Made by a program: the position numbers and the translations under genes. This document shows positions 8,410 through 16,457 of a stretch of DNA of 64,000 nucleotides, in pieces. The stretch is taken from NCBI RefSeq assembly GCF_011761345.1, contig NZ_JAASRY010000003.1:186001-250000 (forward strand). Reading direction: 5' to 3'. The notes below the pieces were generated by a model that made no database searches, was not told where the DNA came from, and was given only the letters and a program-made list of their open reading frames with translations. Each line of letters opens with the position of its first letter. Position 1 is the first letter of the stretch. The stretch is from Thalassobacillus devorans (GTDB taxonomy: Bacteria; Bacillota; Bacilli; Bacillales; Halobacillaceae).

Positions 8410-9621
8410 TTGACGAAAAAGAACAAACTCGCTTTACTGTGCAGTTCCGTCGTTCTGACAGCTGGTCTCGCTGCTCCAGTTTATGCCGACTCCCACGGGA
8501 CGAATCCAGGTACACCGATCAACCAGGAGTATTCCATCAATGGGTTTATCAGTCATGAGGAATTGAGCAACAAACTGTTTCAAATTGAAAAGAGCAGCCA
8601 GGGTGTCGTCGATGTAGAGGTAGCCGGTTATTCAAACCAGAACCGTGAAATCTATACGGCGACTGTTGGAACAGGAGATAAAGTTCTATTGCTCCAAAGT
8701 GAAATTCACGGAAATGAAAAGACAGGAACGGCTGCGTTACTGAACATGCTGCAAAACATCGGTTCCAGTAATTCTCCTGAGATGAAGCAGCTGCGAGAAG
8801 AGGTTACGATCGTAGCGATGCCGATGGTCAACCCGGATGCAACGGAACTGAATCGCCGGGGGAATGATATGGCATGGGAAGATGTTGTGAAAGATTTTCC
8901 ACAGCTTGAAGATGCTCAGCCTTCCTGGAACTACTATACTTATACGAATCAGTACTGGGATTATGCCTCCCAGCCAGGTTTTGACGTCAACCGTGACTTC
9001 AATCCTAACTTAGACTATGAGCCACAAGCGGTTGATTTTCCTGCTGATTCTACTCATCCGGGATGGTACATTACCCCCGAAGCTCAAACAGTGCGTGATG
9101 TCTACAAAGGTTTGATGGAAGAGCACGGGAAAGTGGATGTTTTCGTCGACCTTCACCACCAGGGTGAATATTATGTGGAAGGAAGCGATGACAAAGTCAC
9201 CCTTTCGATTTCAGGTGACTTTATCCCTGATCCGAACAGTGAAGAAGGGGAAAAATATAGCGAGTATGCCGACACTTACGATTTCGAATTCTCCAGGCAG
9301 TTGAATGTGGCGGCTTACGATGCGCTGCAGGATCGAGGAGATTCACCGTTTGATAATATCACTCTGTACCCGCAGAACCTCAACCTTCCAGGAACTGCGC
9401 TCGGTTCGTTCGCCTTGAACGGAAGCGGTGCCGTACTGTTTGAAGTAACCGGCCAGACACAAAGCTATGGCCAAAAGAAACGGGGACAGCTGGTAAAAGC
9501 TGTGGAGCTCGGTGTTTATGGTATCATCGATCAGGTGGCCTCCGGAGACGTATATGAAATTGATGCTGATCGGTATTATGATATCCCGCTAACAGATCGC
9601 GACCAGGACTACGGCTTTTAA
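8410..9621 (+). CDS. Secreted M14 family zinc carboxypeptidase
   Basis: 403 residues from a TTG start with GAGGAGG upstream. Signal peptide with probable cleavage after PVYA (residues 1-26). The M14 zinc site is visible: H100 and E103 in SEIHGNEKTG, and a further His in VDLHHQGEYY. The catalytic Glu lies in VLFEVTGQTQ. Removes C-terminal residues from peptides, or trims cell-wall peptides, outside the cell; specificity is not clear. Surface composition is acidic, as in other exported proteins here. Single gene followed by a shared terminator. Confidence 0.88.
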   Translation: MTKKNKLALLCSSVVLTAGLAAPVYADSHGTNPGTPINQEYSINGFISHEELSNKLFQIEKSSQGVVDVEVAGYSNQNREIYTATVGTGDKVLLLQSEIHGNEKTGTAALLNMLQNIGSSNSPEMKQLREEVTIVAMPMVNPDATELNRRGNDMAWEDVVKDFPQLEDAQPSWNYYTYTNQYWDYASQPGFDVNRDFNPNLDYEPQAVDFPADSTHPGWYITPEAQTVRDVYKGLMEEHGKVDVFVDLHHQGEYYVEGSDDKVTLSISGDFIPDPNSEEGEKYSEYADTYDFEFSRQLNVAAYDALQDRGDSPFDNITLYPQNLNLPGTALGSFALNGSGAVLFEVTGQTQSYGQKKRGQLVKAVELGVYGIIDQVASGDVYEIDADRYYDIPLTDRDQDYGF

Positions 9622-9634
9622 TACGATAACAATA

Positions 9635-9672
9635 AAAAATACAGACCGCATTCCTGCTGGTCTGTATTTTTT
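9635..9672. terminator. Bidirectional terminator
   Basis: AAAAATACAGACC (9635-9647) pairs with GGTCTGTATTTTT (9659-9671), with an 11-nt loop and U tracts in both directions. Between convergent genes; it overlaps the last codon of the LOG-family gene. Confidence 0.88.
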
Positions 9673-10255
9673 ACGTTTGCTCTTCTGATATATAGGTTTT
9701 TGTTTCACGTGGAACATTATATTGGAGAAGCTGCTTTACCAGCCCGTGAGAATCCTCGTCAACTAACGCCATTGTTCGGTGTTCCTCTGCCAAAAACCGC
9801 TCTTTGGCCATGTGATTGAACAATGCAACAAGCGGTTCATAATATTGATTGATATTATAGAGGCCGAACGGTTTGCGATGAAGTCCAAGCTGAGCCCAGG
9901 TGAAAATTTCGAAGAATTCTTCCATGGTTCCTGCTCCGCCGGGCATTACGATAAACCCATCGGCTAGCTCTGCCATCTTCGCTTTTCTTTCATGCATCGA
10001 ATCCACGACAATCAGTTCGGATAACTGCTGGTGGGTATGTTCTTTTTCATCAAGAAAACCCGGCATGACTCCGATAGCCTGTCCATTTTCTTCAAGAACG
10101 GCGTTTGCAATGGCCCCCATCATGCCGACACTTGCTCCACCGTAGACAAGGGTGATGTTTTGTCTGGCCAATTCTTTCCCTAATGATTTCGCACCTTGTG
10201 CATATACATCGGATGCGCCCATACTAGCTCCGCAAAACACTGCAATCTTGTCCAT
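9671..10255 (-). CDS. LOG-family nucleotide phosphoribohydrolase (TIGR00730)
   Basis: 194 residues, standard length. The nucleotide-binding signature PGGAGTMEEFFE spans 105-116, with MHERKAKM before it, as in YvdD and plant LONELY GUY enzymes. The family splits nucleoside 5'-monophosphates (AMP or cytokinin nucleotides) into base and ribose 5-phosphate. An older label, lysine decarboxylase, is incorrect for this family. Cytosolic; monocistronic. Confidence 0.9.
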   Translation of the reverse strand: MDKIAVFCGASMGASDVYAQGAKSLGKELARQNITLVYGGASVGMMGAIANAVLEENGQAIGVMPGFLDEKEHTHQQLSELIVVDSMHERKAKMAELADGFIVMPGGAGTMEEFFEIFTWAQLGLHRKPFGLYNINQYYEPLVALFNHMAKERFLAEEHRTMALVDEDSHGLVKQLLQYNVPRETKTYISEEQT

Positions 10256-10437
10256 TTACTCCCTCCTCTGATACAGCATCTTATATTATTCTTACACTAA
10301 TTCTATGCGATAAAACCGTAAATCTTTCAAAAAAGAAAACTATTTTTGCTTTTGCGAGCCACTACCCAAGTTTAGCAGCTATGGAAAGTGGAATGGAATA
10401 GGAAGGTTGAAAAATTAATTTTAAGGAGGGCATTGGA

Positions 10438-11181
10438 ATGCCTAATTTACAAGATAAAGTTGTCATTATTACTGGAGCTTCCAGCGGAATTGGTGAAGAA
10501 ACCGCCAAAGAACTATCCTCGAAAGGCGCGAAGTTGGTCTTGGCCGCACGCCGCGAGGAACGGTTACAAGAATTGAGAGACAAGATCAACCAGGGTGGTG
10601 GAGAGGCCACTTACAAAGCTACCGATGTTACCAGTGCGGAGGAAATGGAACAATTAGCCCAACATGCGATTGAAGAATTTGGTCAGATTGATGCCCTGGT
10701 TAACAATGCCGGGCTGATGCCTCTATCCTTATTGAATAAACAAAAAGTGGACGAATGGGATAAAATGATCGACGTGAACATTCGCGGTGTACTATATGGT
10801 ATTAACTCAGTACTTCCACATATGCGTGAACGGAAACAGGGACATATTATCAACCTTTCCTCTGTCGCAGGTCATGTTGTTTTCCCTGGAAGCTCCGTAT
10901 ACAGCGCCACCAAGTTTGCGGTCCGCGCGATTACAGATGGATTGCGGATGGAAGAATCGAAAAACAGTAACATCCGGGCAACTATCATTTCACCAGGTGC
11001 TGTCTCTACAGAGCTTACCTCTACGATTACCGATGATGATCTGAAGTCCGGTGTGGATGACCTTTATGACATGGCGATCCAGCCAGACAGCATCGCAAGA
11101 ACGATTCGTTTTGCGCTCGAAGAACCAGCCGAAGTAGCAATCAACGAAATCGTCGTCCGCCCAACCGAACAGGAAATGTAA
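10438..11181 (+). CDS. Short-chain dehydrogenase/reductase
   Basis: 247 residues, classical SDR. TGASSGIG (12-19) binds the cofactor, NNAG lies near residue 89, and the catalytic residues are S141 or S142, Y155 and K159 (YSATK). AARREER after the second strand suggests NADPH preference. C-terminus IVVRPTEQEM is typical of the YdfG-like group that oxidises serine or small hydroxy acids; substrate here is not determined. AAGGAGG precedes the ATG. Followed by the second dispersed palindrome. Confidence 0.88.
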   Translation: MPNLQDKVVIITGASSGIGEETAKELSSKGAKLVLAARREERLQELRDKINQGGGEATYKATDVTSAEEMEQLAQHAIEEFGQIDALVNNAGLMPLSLLNKQKVDEWDKMIDVNIRGVLYGINSVLPHMRERKQGHIINLSSVAGHVVFPGSSVYSATKFAVRAITDGLRMEESKNSNIRATIISPGAVSTELTSTITDDDLKSGVDDLYDMAIQPDSIARTIRFALEEPAEVAINEIVVRPTEQEM

Positions 11182-11190
11182 AGAATTAGC

Positions 11191-11232
11191 CACCCCGGGT
11201 TCTCCATATTTTGGAGAATCTGGGGTGCTTTT
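11191..11232. repeat. Dispersed GC-rich palindrome, copy 2 (also a likely terminator)
   Basis: CACCCCGGGTTCTCCA (11191-11206) pairs with TGGAGAATCTGGGGTG (11212-11227) with two imperfect pairs; CTTTT follows, so it can terminate the SDR transcript. Sequence closely matches copies 1 and 3. Confidence 0.8.
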
Positions 11233-11277
11233 ATGAAAAAAGTAGTATCATAGAAAGTAATGAAAAGGGGGAGTAAG

Positions 11278-11820
11278 ATGTTTACTTTTAAAATCGATGA
11301 AGATATATCGTTGAAACTGCCAGAGGCTGCTGATGCCGATCGTGTATTTGAGCTGACGGATAACTCACGTAACCATTTGAGGGAATGGCTCGGATGGGTG
11401 GATATGACAAAGCGCGTGGAAGATACGAAAGCTTTCATACAGATAGCCAGAAAAGGGTACATAGAGAACAAAAGCCTGACCACTTTCATCCTTTATAAAG
11501 GAGAAATAGCAGGTACGGCTGGTTATAACGAAATCGATTGGACGAACAAGGTAGCTTACATCGGGTATTGGCTAGGAGAGGGATACCAGGGAAACGGCAT
11601 CATGACAAGGGTCGCAAAAGCACTGACCGACTATGCCTTCATGGAGTTAAACCTGAACCGCGTCGATATCAAGGCAGCTTATGAGAATAAAAAAAGCCGG
11701 GCAGTTCCGGAGCGGCTGGGGTTTGTGGAAGAGGGAAGAATCCGACAGGCGGAATGGCTATATGATCATTATGTCGACCATATCGTTTATGGCATGCTGA
11801 AAGAAGAATGGAAAAGATGA
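11278..11820 (+). CDS. GNAT N-acetyltransferase, RimJ/RimL (YdaF-like)
   Basis: 180 residues from the ATG at 11278 (AAAAGGGGG upstream). N-terminus MFTFKIDEDISLKL, WLGEGYQGNGIMT (acetyl-CoA pyrophosphate loop) and the closing motif NKKSRAVPERLGF are those of the ribosomal-protein-serine acetyltransferase group exemplified by B. subtilis YdaF. Transfers acetyl from acetyl-CoA to a protein or small-molecule amine. Enclosed by the two palindrome copies. Confidence 0.87.
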   Translation: MFTFKIDEDISLKLPEAADADRVFELTDNSRNHLREWLGWVDMTKRVEDTKAFIQIARKGYIENKSLTTFILYKGEIAGTAGYNEIDWTNKVAYIGYWLGEGYQGNGIMTRVAKALTDYAFMELNLNRVDIKAAYENKKSRAVPERLGFVEEGRIRQAEWLYDHYVDHIVYGMLKEEWKR

Positions 11821-11835
11821 TGTAACCAAAATAAT

Positions 11836-11870
11836 ACCCCGGTTCCTCCAGAAATTGGAGGACCCGGGGT
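11836..11870. repeat. Dispersed GC-rich palindrome, copy 3 (bidirectional terminator position)
   Basis: ACCCCGGTTCCTCCA pairs with TGGAGGACCCGGGGT with one mismatch across GAAAT. Right arm is identical to that of copy 1. Lies between convergent genes. GAAAAAC follows on the plus strand, so a U tract exists only weakly. Confidence 0.82.
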
Positions 11871-11886
11871 GAAAAACTTTCAACTA

Positions 11887-12693
11887 TTATTGAAAGGATT
11901 TAACGCCTAGATAATGATCTTGCCAGTAGTCAATCGTAATGTCAGCTACTTCTACACCACCAGATCCAGCGTGGATCATTTTGTTGTCGCCGATATAGAT
12001 ACCGCTGTGAGAAGCTCCTTCTGTATCATACGTACCTTCGAAGAAGATGACGTCGCCGACACTTGGAGATTCTACGGTAGTCCCATTATTCAACCACATG
12101 TCACTTTCTTTTCTATCCAGCTCAACGCCTACTTGTGCGAATACATACTGGATGAACCCGCTGCTGTCAAAGCCGTCCGGGGTAGTTCCGCCCCAAACAT
12201 AAGGTGTGCCGATGAGACTTTCTGCGATAGACACAACATCAGAAGATGAAGCTGCCTCTTCAGAAGAGGAATCCTCGGTAGCGTCATTCAAGGAAACCGT
12301 TTCTTCCTGAGCTTCTGTTTCTTCACTTTCCACATTTGCTGTTCCGTCAATCGCTGCCATCGTATCCGGTCCGGCAATTCCATCTACAGCAAGACCCTGG
12401 TCTGCCTGAAAGTCTTTAACAGCATCTTCTGTAATTGGACCAAAAATGCCGTCCAGGTTATATGTATAATAACCTAGTGCCTCCAGATCCGCCTGCAGTG
12501 CTTCTACCTCCTGGCCAGTGTCCCCATTATCTATATAAGATGTTTCTACCTGTGTTTCAGAAACATTGGAATCGTCCTGGGTAGGGTCAGCTTTTGCAAA
12601 CGCCCCATCACTTAAAACGGGAATGAATGCCAGTGACGTAACCAAAGCGGACGAGACAAGATATTTCCTTACTGACAGTTTTGTGTTGTACAT
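11887..12693 (-). CDS. Secreted peptidoglycan-binding, NlpC/P60-like protein with Cys-to-Ser substitution
   Basis: 268 residues from the ATG at 12693 (AGGAGG upstream). Signal peptide ends near AFA (about residue 33). Residues 55-110 form a PG_binding_1 domain (GQEVEALQADLEALGYY, DGIFGPITEDAVKDFQ). After an acidic Ser/Glu linker, residues 155-268 form an NlpC/P60 domain (LIGTPYVWGGTTPDGF, SHSGIYIGDNKMIHA). In this family the nucleophile is the Cys of D-C-S-G; here the motif reads DSSG, the codon at 12163-12165 being Ser. The His of SHSGIYIG is kept. It may be a wall-binding pseudoenzyme or a variant; frame and start are intact. Confidence 0.85.
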   Translation of the reverse strand: MYNTKLSVRKYLVSSALVTSLAFIPVLSDGAFAKADPTQDDSNVSETQVETSYIDNGDTGQEVEALQADLEALGYYTYNLDGIFGPITEDAVKDFQADQGLAVDGIAGPDTMAAIDGTANVESEETEAQEETVSLNDATEDSSSEEAASSSDVVSIAESLIGTPYVWGGTTPDGFDSSGFIQYVFAQVGVELDRKESDMWLNNGTTVESPSVGDVIFFEGTYDTEGASHSGIYIGDNKMIHAGSGGVEVADITIDYWQDHYLGVKSFQ

Positions 12694-12869
12694 GAAATTC
12701 CTCCTAGAGAGTATTCGTGTTGTTGTAGCTTGTCGAAGCATGTCGCTTCCAAGCCAATACCTAGTCTAACAGATGAATACTGTAAAAAGGTTTCACTGAC
12801 ATTAAGCTGAGATAATAATAGTTTTACAAGAAATAAAAGGTAAAGGAACCATCTATGATATAGCCTTCC

Positions 12870-12904
12870 TGCAAAAGGAAAGCCACCCTGTTAATAGAGT
12901 GGCT
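12870..12904 (-). terminator. Terminator of the thioesterase transcript
   Basis: AGCCAC (12881-12886) pairs with GTGGCT (12899-12904), extended by C/G-rich loop bases. Read on the minus strand it is followed by TTTCCTTTT. Located 8 nt past the thioesterase stop. Confidence 0.65.
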
Positions 12905-12912
12905 GGAAAAAT

Positions 12913-13395
12913 CTATTGCAGTCCAAAGGATTCCGGCATCAACGCGGCAATTACTTCTCCTTTAGAACAAAGCACATCACCGGCGTACAATTCTGTATGT
13001 ACCTTGAATTTTTTAGGATGAACTTCCTCTACAGTACCCACAGCTTTCAACGGAACGTCGTGCGGTGTCGGCTTCAGGAATTTCACATCCAAGGAAGCTG
13101 TTACAAAACGCGGCGCTTTTGCACCGTCACCAGGCTCATGCCCATTCTTCCGATGTAAGGCTAAAGCAGCTGACCCTGTTCCATGACAGTCGATCAAGGA
13201 AGCGGTCAAACCGCCATAAACAAATCCGGGTACAGCAGTATGTTCCGGGCGGGGTGTGTAAATCGTCACTGTCTGATCTCCATTCCATCCCGTCCGGAAA
13301 TGATGGCCTTCTTTGTTCAGCCTTCCGCATCCATAACACCAGGAAAAGTCGTCTGGATAAACATCCTGAATCGCATTTTCAACCTGTTCTGCCAA
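12913..13395 (-). CDS. PaaI/4HBT-family acyl-CoA thioesterase
   Basis: 160 residues from a TTG start with AAGGAGG upstream. A hotdog-fold thioesterase: FVYGGLTASLIDCHGTGSAALA is the long central helix with the catalytic acidic/His patch, and KFLKPTPHDVPL is the following strand. An N-terminal CYGCG pair is present as in a subset of PaaI-like proteins. Likely hydrolyses short or aromatic acyl-CoA esters. Lies 47 nt after the AEC carrier gene, at the end of the hydroxy-acid island; a link to CoA esters made there is possible (inference). Confidence 0.85.
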   Translation of the reverse strand: MAEQVENAIQDVYPDDFSWCYGCGRLNKEGHHFRTGWNGDQTVTIYTPRPEHTAVPGFVYGGLTASLIDCHGTGSAALALHRKNGHEPGDGAKAPRFVTASLDVKFLKPTPHDVPLKAVGTVEEVHPKKFKVHTELYAGDVLCSKGEVIAALMPESFGLQ

Positions 13396-13442
13396 TAGAT
13401 TCGCCTCCTTTTTCTTTTAGTATAGCATGAAAAAAGAGATTG

Positions 13443-14357
13443 CTAGGATACAGCACCAACGAGCCAGAGCATCAGTGGCACGGTTATTAAACTGGCAACA
13501 GTCGTCACTAATGTACTATAGGAGACTAACTGCGGTTCGGTGTTGAATTGCAGCGAATACATCGTCGTGTTAGCGGCAGTCGGCATGGCTGCCAGAATGA
13601 TCAGGATACTGGCCAGCATCGGGTCTAACCCCATAACCATGGTTAATAATAAAGCGATGACCGGCGAGACAATCAATCGTATCGAAAAAATAGTCGAGAG
13701 GTCAGCCCATTTTACCGTACCTTTTGTCAGTGATGCGAGCTGCATACCAAGTACGATCATGATGGTCGGAATCGTAGCATCTGCAATAAAGTGGACGGAC
13801 TGCATGATGAATTCCGGCACGCTTACATTGAATACCTGTGTCATCAATCCCAAGATGACAGCGTAATTGATAGGCATCCGGGCAATTTTTACGAGTGAAT
13901 CTTTAAAACTATGGTCAGCCGTACTGCTTCCCCGGGCGGCAAAATAAAGCCCGACGGTGTTCATTAATAGCGATTGGACGACCATCATGATGATGGCATA
14001 GTCTACCCCGGCTTCTCCGTAAGCAAATAAAATGATAGGCACACCATAGTTACCGCTATTCATAAATACGCTGGCAAGTACTAATGCGGAAGACTTCGAT
14101 TGCGATTGAGCTTGAATTTTTGAGACGACTACGACCAGTAAAATCAGAAGCAGCATCAGCGAAACGCAAAAAATCACAATGTATAAGTAATCGATCGTTA
14201 CTTCATTCGTATAAAAGGTACGAAAAGCCAGGAATGGATACATTAAGTAAAGAGCCGCCGTGGAAATAGACTTTCGGTCAAAGCCGATCTTTTTTTGTCC
14301 GATAAACCCGACAGCAAAAATGATAAAAGCTGGAATTACAATTAGTATGACGTCCAT
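13443..14357 (-). CDS. AEC-family (auxin efflux carrier / malate permease) transporter
   Basis: 304 residues from the ATG at 14357; a GTG four codons earlier is also possible. About ten hydrophobic helices in two halves, with NSGNYGVPI in the middle, the hallmark of the AEC family (also includes bacterial MleP/MdcF malate and malonate permeases). Located just downstream of the CoA-transferase operon but separated from it by a terminator hairpin. Context supports a role with dicarboxylates or hydroxy acids. Confidence 0.82.
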   Translation of the reverse strand: MDVILIVIPAFIIFAVGFIGQKKIGFDRKSISTAALYLMYPFLAFRTFYTNEVTIDYLYIVIFCVSLMLLLILLVVVVSKIQAQSQSKSSALVLASVFMNSGNYGVPIILFAYGEAGVDYAIIMMVVQSLLMNTVGLYFAARGSSTADHSFKDSLVKIARMPINYAVILGLMTQVFNVSVPEFIMQSVHFIADATIPTIMIVLGMQLASLTKGTVKWADLSTIFSIRLIVSPVIALLLTMVMGLDPMLASILIILAAMPTAANTTMYSLQFNTEPQLVSYSTLVTTVASLITVPLMLWLVGAVS

Positions 14358-14394
14358 ATTTTTCACCACTTCATTTGAAATTAAAAATCATAAA

Positions 14395-14424
14395 AGGAGC
14401 TGTCTCTGAAAATTCAAAGACAGC
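14395..14424 (-). terminator. Terminator after the CoA-transferase operon
   Basis: GCTGTCTCTGAA (14399-14410) pairs with TTCAAAGACAGC (14413-14424) with one mismatch. On the minus strand it ends in TCCTTTTA. It lies 19 nt past the CoA-transferase stop. Confidence 0.7.
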
Positions 14425-14442
14425 CCCGGATAAGGGAACAGG

Positions 14443-15591
14443 TCATGCTCGCAGTGATTGACAGTTAAACTCCTCAAGGATGGCTTCTGTATGTTCACCG
14501 ATATCAGCGATCGGCCCCATCACTGTTTCAATATTTTCAAAAGTGACCGGCGGAATCAATGCTTTCAGCCTGCCGACAGGTGAGTCCACCTCGCTCCAGC
14601 GATCCCTCGCTTTCAATTGAGGGTGATCCGGGATATCTTTCACCGTATTCAAGCGAGCGTTAGCAATCTTAGCTTCTTCCAACAGTTCAATCAGCTGACT
14701 GGAATTCACTTCTTCCAAAGCTTCAGCAATGATCTTCTGTAATTGATTCTTGTTTTCGACTCTCATGGAATTCGTATGAAAGCGCTCATCTTTCGCCAGC
14801 TCAGGCTGATTCAATATTCTCTCAGTAAACTGCCGCCATTCCCTTTCATTCTGAATGGCTAAAAACACCATTTTCTTGTCATTTGCTTCAAACGGCCCAT
14901 AAGGATAAATGGTCGCGTGTCTCGCACCAGTCCGCTGAGGATCTTTACCTCCATAGTCAGCAAAATACATTGGATATCCCATCCACTCGCATAACGCTTC
15001 CAGCATCGAAACTTCGACGACTGTTCCTTCATTTGTCTGATAGCGTGCGATGATCGCGGTGAGGATGCCTGTATAGGCATACATGCCAGCTGCAATATCA
15101 GCGACAGAAATACCTGCTTTAGATGGTTCATCTTCGGTTCCTGTAATTGAAACCAGCCCTGCTTCACACTGGATCAGAAGATCATACGCCTTTTTATTGG
15201 TGTAGGGACCGTCGGTTCCATAGCCTGAAATGCCGCAGATAATCAGTTGCGGATACTTTTTCCTCAAGTCTTCCGGAGCAAAGCCAAGGCGGTCTACAGC
15301 GCCGGGAGCTAGATTATAAACAAACACATCGGCCTGTGAAAGAATCTTATCCAAGGCGGATTTTCCTTTTTCCGACTTCAAATCCAGAGCGATCGATTCC
15401 TTGGAACGGTTCAGCCAGACAAAATGACTCGACATCCCGTTTACCGTCTGATCGTATCCTCTGGCGAAATCGCCATCTTCCCGTTCGACTTTGATGACGC
15501 GCGCCCCTAAATCAGCGAGCTGCCTGGTTGCAAAAGGAGCGGCTACCGCTTGCTCTAATGATACAACAGTAATTCCTTTTAAGGGTAACAT
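14443..15591 (-). CDS. CaiB/BaiF-type (family III) CoA-transferase
   Basis: 382 residues. MLPLKGITVVSLEQAVAAPFATRQLADLGARVIKVE is the standard opening (CoA-binding fold), RGYDQTVNGMSSHFVWLNRSKES and the catalytic Asp in KKAYDLLIQ follow, and GISVADIAAGMYA is the hinge. Moves CoA between carboxylic acids. Ten bases separate it from the upstream CitE-like lyase, so the pair likely converts a 2-hydroxy acid to its CoA ester and cleaves it, as in malate/citramalate routes. Donor is probably succinyl-CoA or acetyl-CoA (inference). Confidence 0.88.
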   Translation of the reverse strand: MLPLKGITVVSLEQAVAAPFATRQLADLGARVIKVEREDGDFARGYDQTVNGMSSHFVWLNRSKESIALDLKSEKGKSALDKILSQADVFVYNLAPGAVDRLGFAPEDLRKKYPQLIICGISGYGTDGPYTNKKAYDLLIQCEAGLVSITGTEDEPSKAGISVADIAAGMYAYTGILTAIIARYQTNEGTVVEVSMLEALCEWMGYPMYFADYGGKDPQRTGARHATIYPYGPFEANDKKMVFLAIQNEREWRQFTERILNQPELAKDERFHTNSMRVENKNQLQKIIAEALEEVNSSQLIELLEEAKIANARLNTVKDIPDHPQLKARDRWSEVDSPVGRLKALIPPVTFENIETVMGPIADIGEHTEAILEEFNCQSLRA

Positions 15592-15601
15592 ATGCTTCCT
15601 C

Positions 15602-16438
15602 CTAGACGTTTGTCTTTGATGATGCCAACAGCTCTTTGGCTCTTCTATACACCGGGTAATCTACCAGTTTATTGTTATAAGCGATCGAAGCGACTCCTTG
15701 CTGCTCCGCCTGTTCGAATGCTTCGACGATTTCCTCGCATTCTTCCAGCTCTTGTTGAGATGGGGAGAAAATCTGGTGGACGAGATCCACTTGCTTGGGA
15801 TGAATCAATAGTTTTCCTTTAAATCCGAGCTGTCTTGCCAGTGTCGCTTCCTGAACCAGTCCATCCTCATTATTTAAATCCGGGTAGACAGCATCAATTG
15901 GCGCACCAATTTCAGCAGCTCTTGAGGCGTTTACGATTTGGGAACGGGCAAATAACAGTTCCAAGCCTCCCGGTGTCAGCTGACAATCGATATCCAGTGA
16001 ATAATCAATGGAACCAAATGCCAGCCGCTCCACATTTTGATTGGCATTCGCGATATCAGCAATATGCTGGACACCTTTTGCCGTTTCAATCAATGGGATG
16101 AGAGTTAACGCTTCATTGCCGGCTTTTTCCGTGATGGTCCGGATGTCGCTGGCATGCTCCGATTTAGGTAGCATAATGCCAGTTACTCCTGCCTGAATCG
16201 CACAGGATAGATCATCTTCCCAGAACGGTGTGTGTAGGTCGTTGATACGTATAAAAACATTGGAACCGCTGGTATTATCCAGCGATTCCAATATAGTCTC
16301 TCTAGCCAATCTTTTTTCCGTAATAGCAACGGAATCTTCTAAATCAATGATGACGCAATCTGCCTCGGAAGCGATCGCTTTTTTTATCATCGACTGCTTG
16401 AAAGCAGGAACGAATAAATAGGAACGGTGGTTGTACAT
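15602..16438 (-). CDS. CitE-like hydroxyacyl-CoA lyase (HpcH/HpaI family)
   Basis: 278 residues. Motifs RSYLFVPA, CVIIDLEDSV (metal-binding Glu/Asp), VFIRIND, TLIPLIETAKGV, FGSIDYSLDI and KLLIHPKQV are those of the citrate-lyase-beta / malyl-CoA / citramalyl-CoA lyase family, Mg2+-dependent TIM barrels. No citrate lyase alpha or gamma subunits nearby, so it is a stand-alone CoA-ester lyase. Middle gene of the transporter-lyase-CoA transferase operon (19-nt and 10-nt gaps). Confidence 0.88.
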   Translation of the reverse strand: MYNHRSYLFVPAFKQSMIKKAIASEADCVIIDLEDSVAITEKRLARETILESLDNTSGSNVFIRINDLHTPFWEDDLSCAIQAGVTGIMLPKSEHASDIRTITEKAGNEALTLIPLIETAKGVQHIADIANANQNVERLAFGSIDYSLDIDCQLTPGGLELLFARSQIVNASRAAEIGAPIDAVYPDLNNEDGLVQEATLARQLGFKGKLLIHPKQVDLVHQIFSPSQQELEECEEIVEAFEQAEQQGVASIAYNNKLVDYPVYRRAKELLASSKTNV

Positions 16439-16457
16439 CTTTACAAACCTCCTAAAG

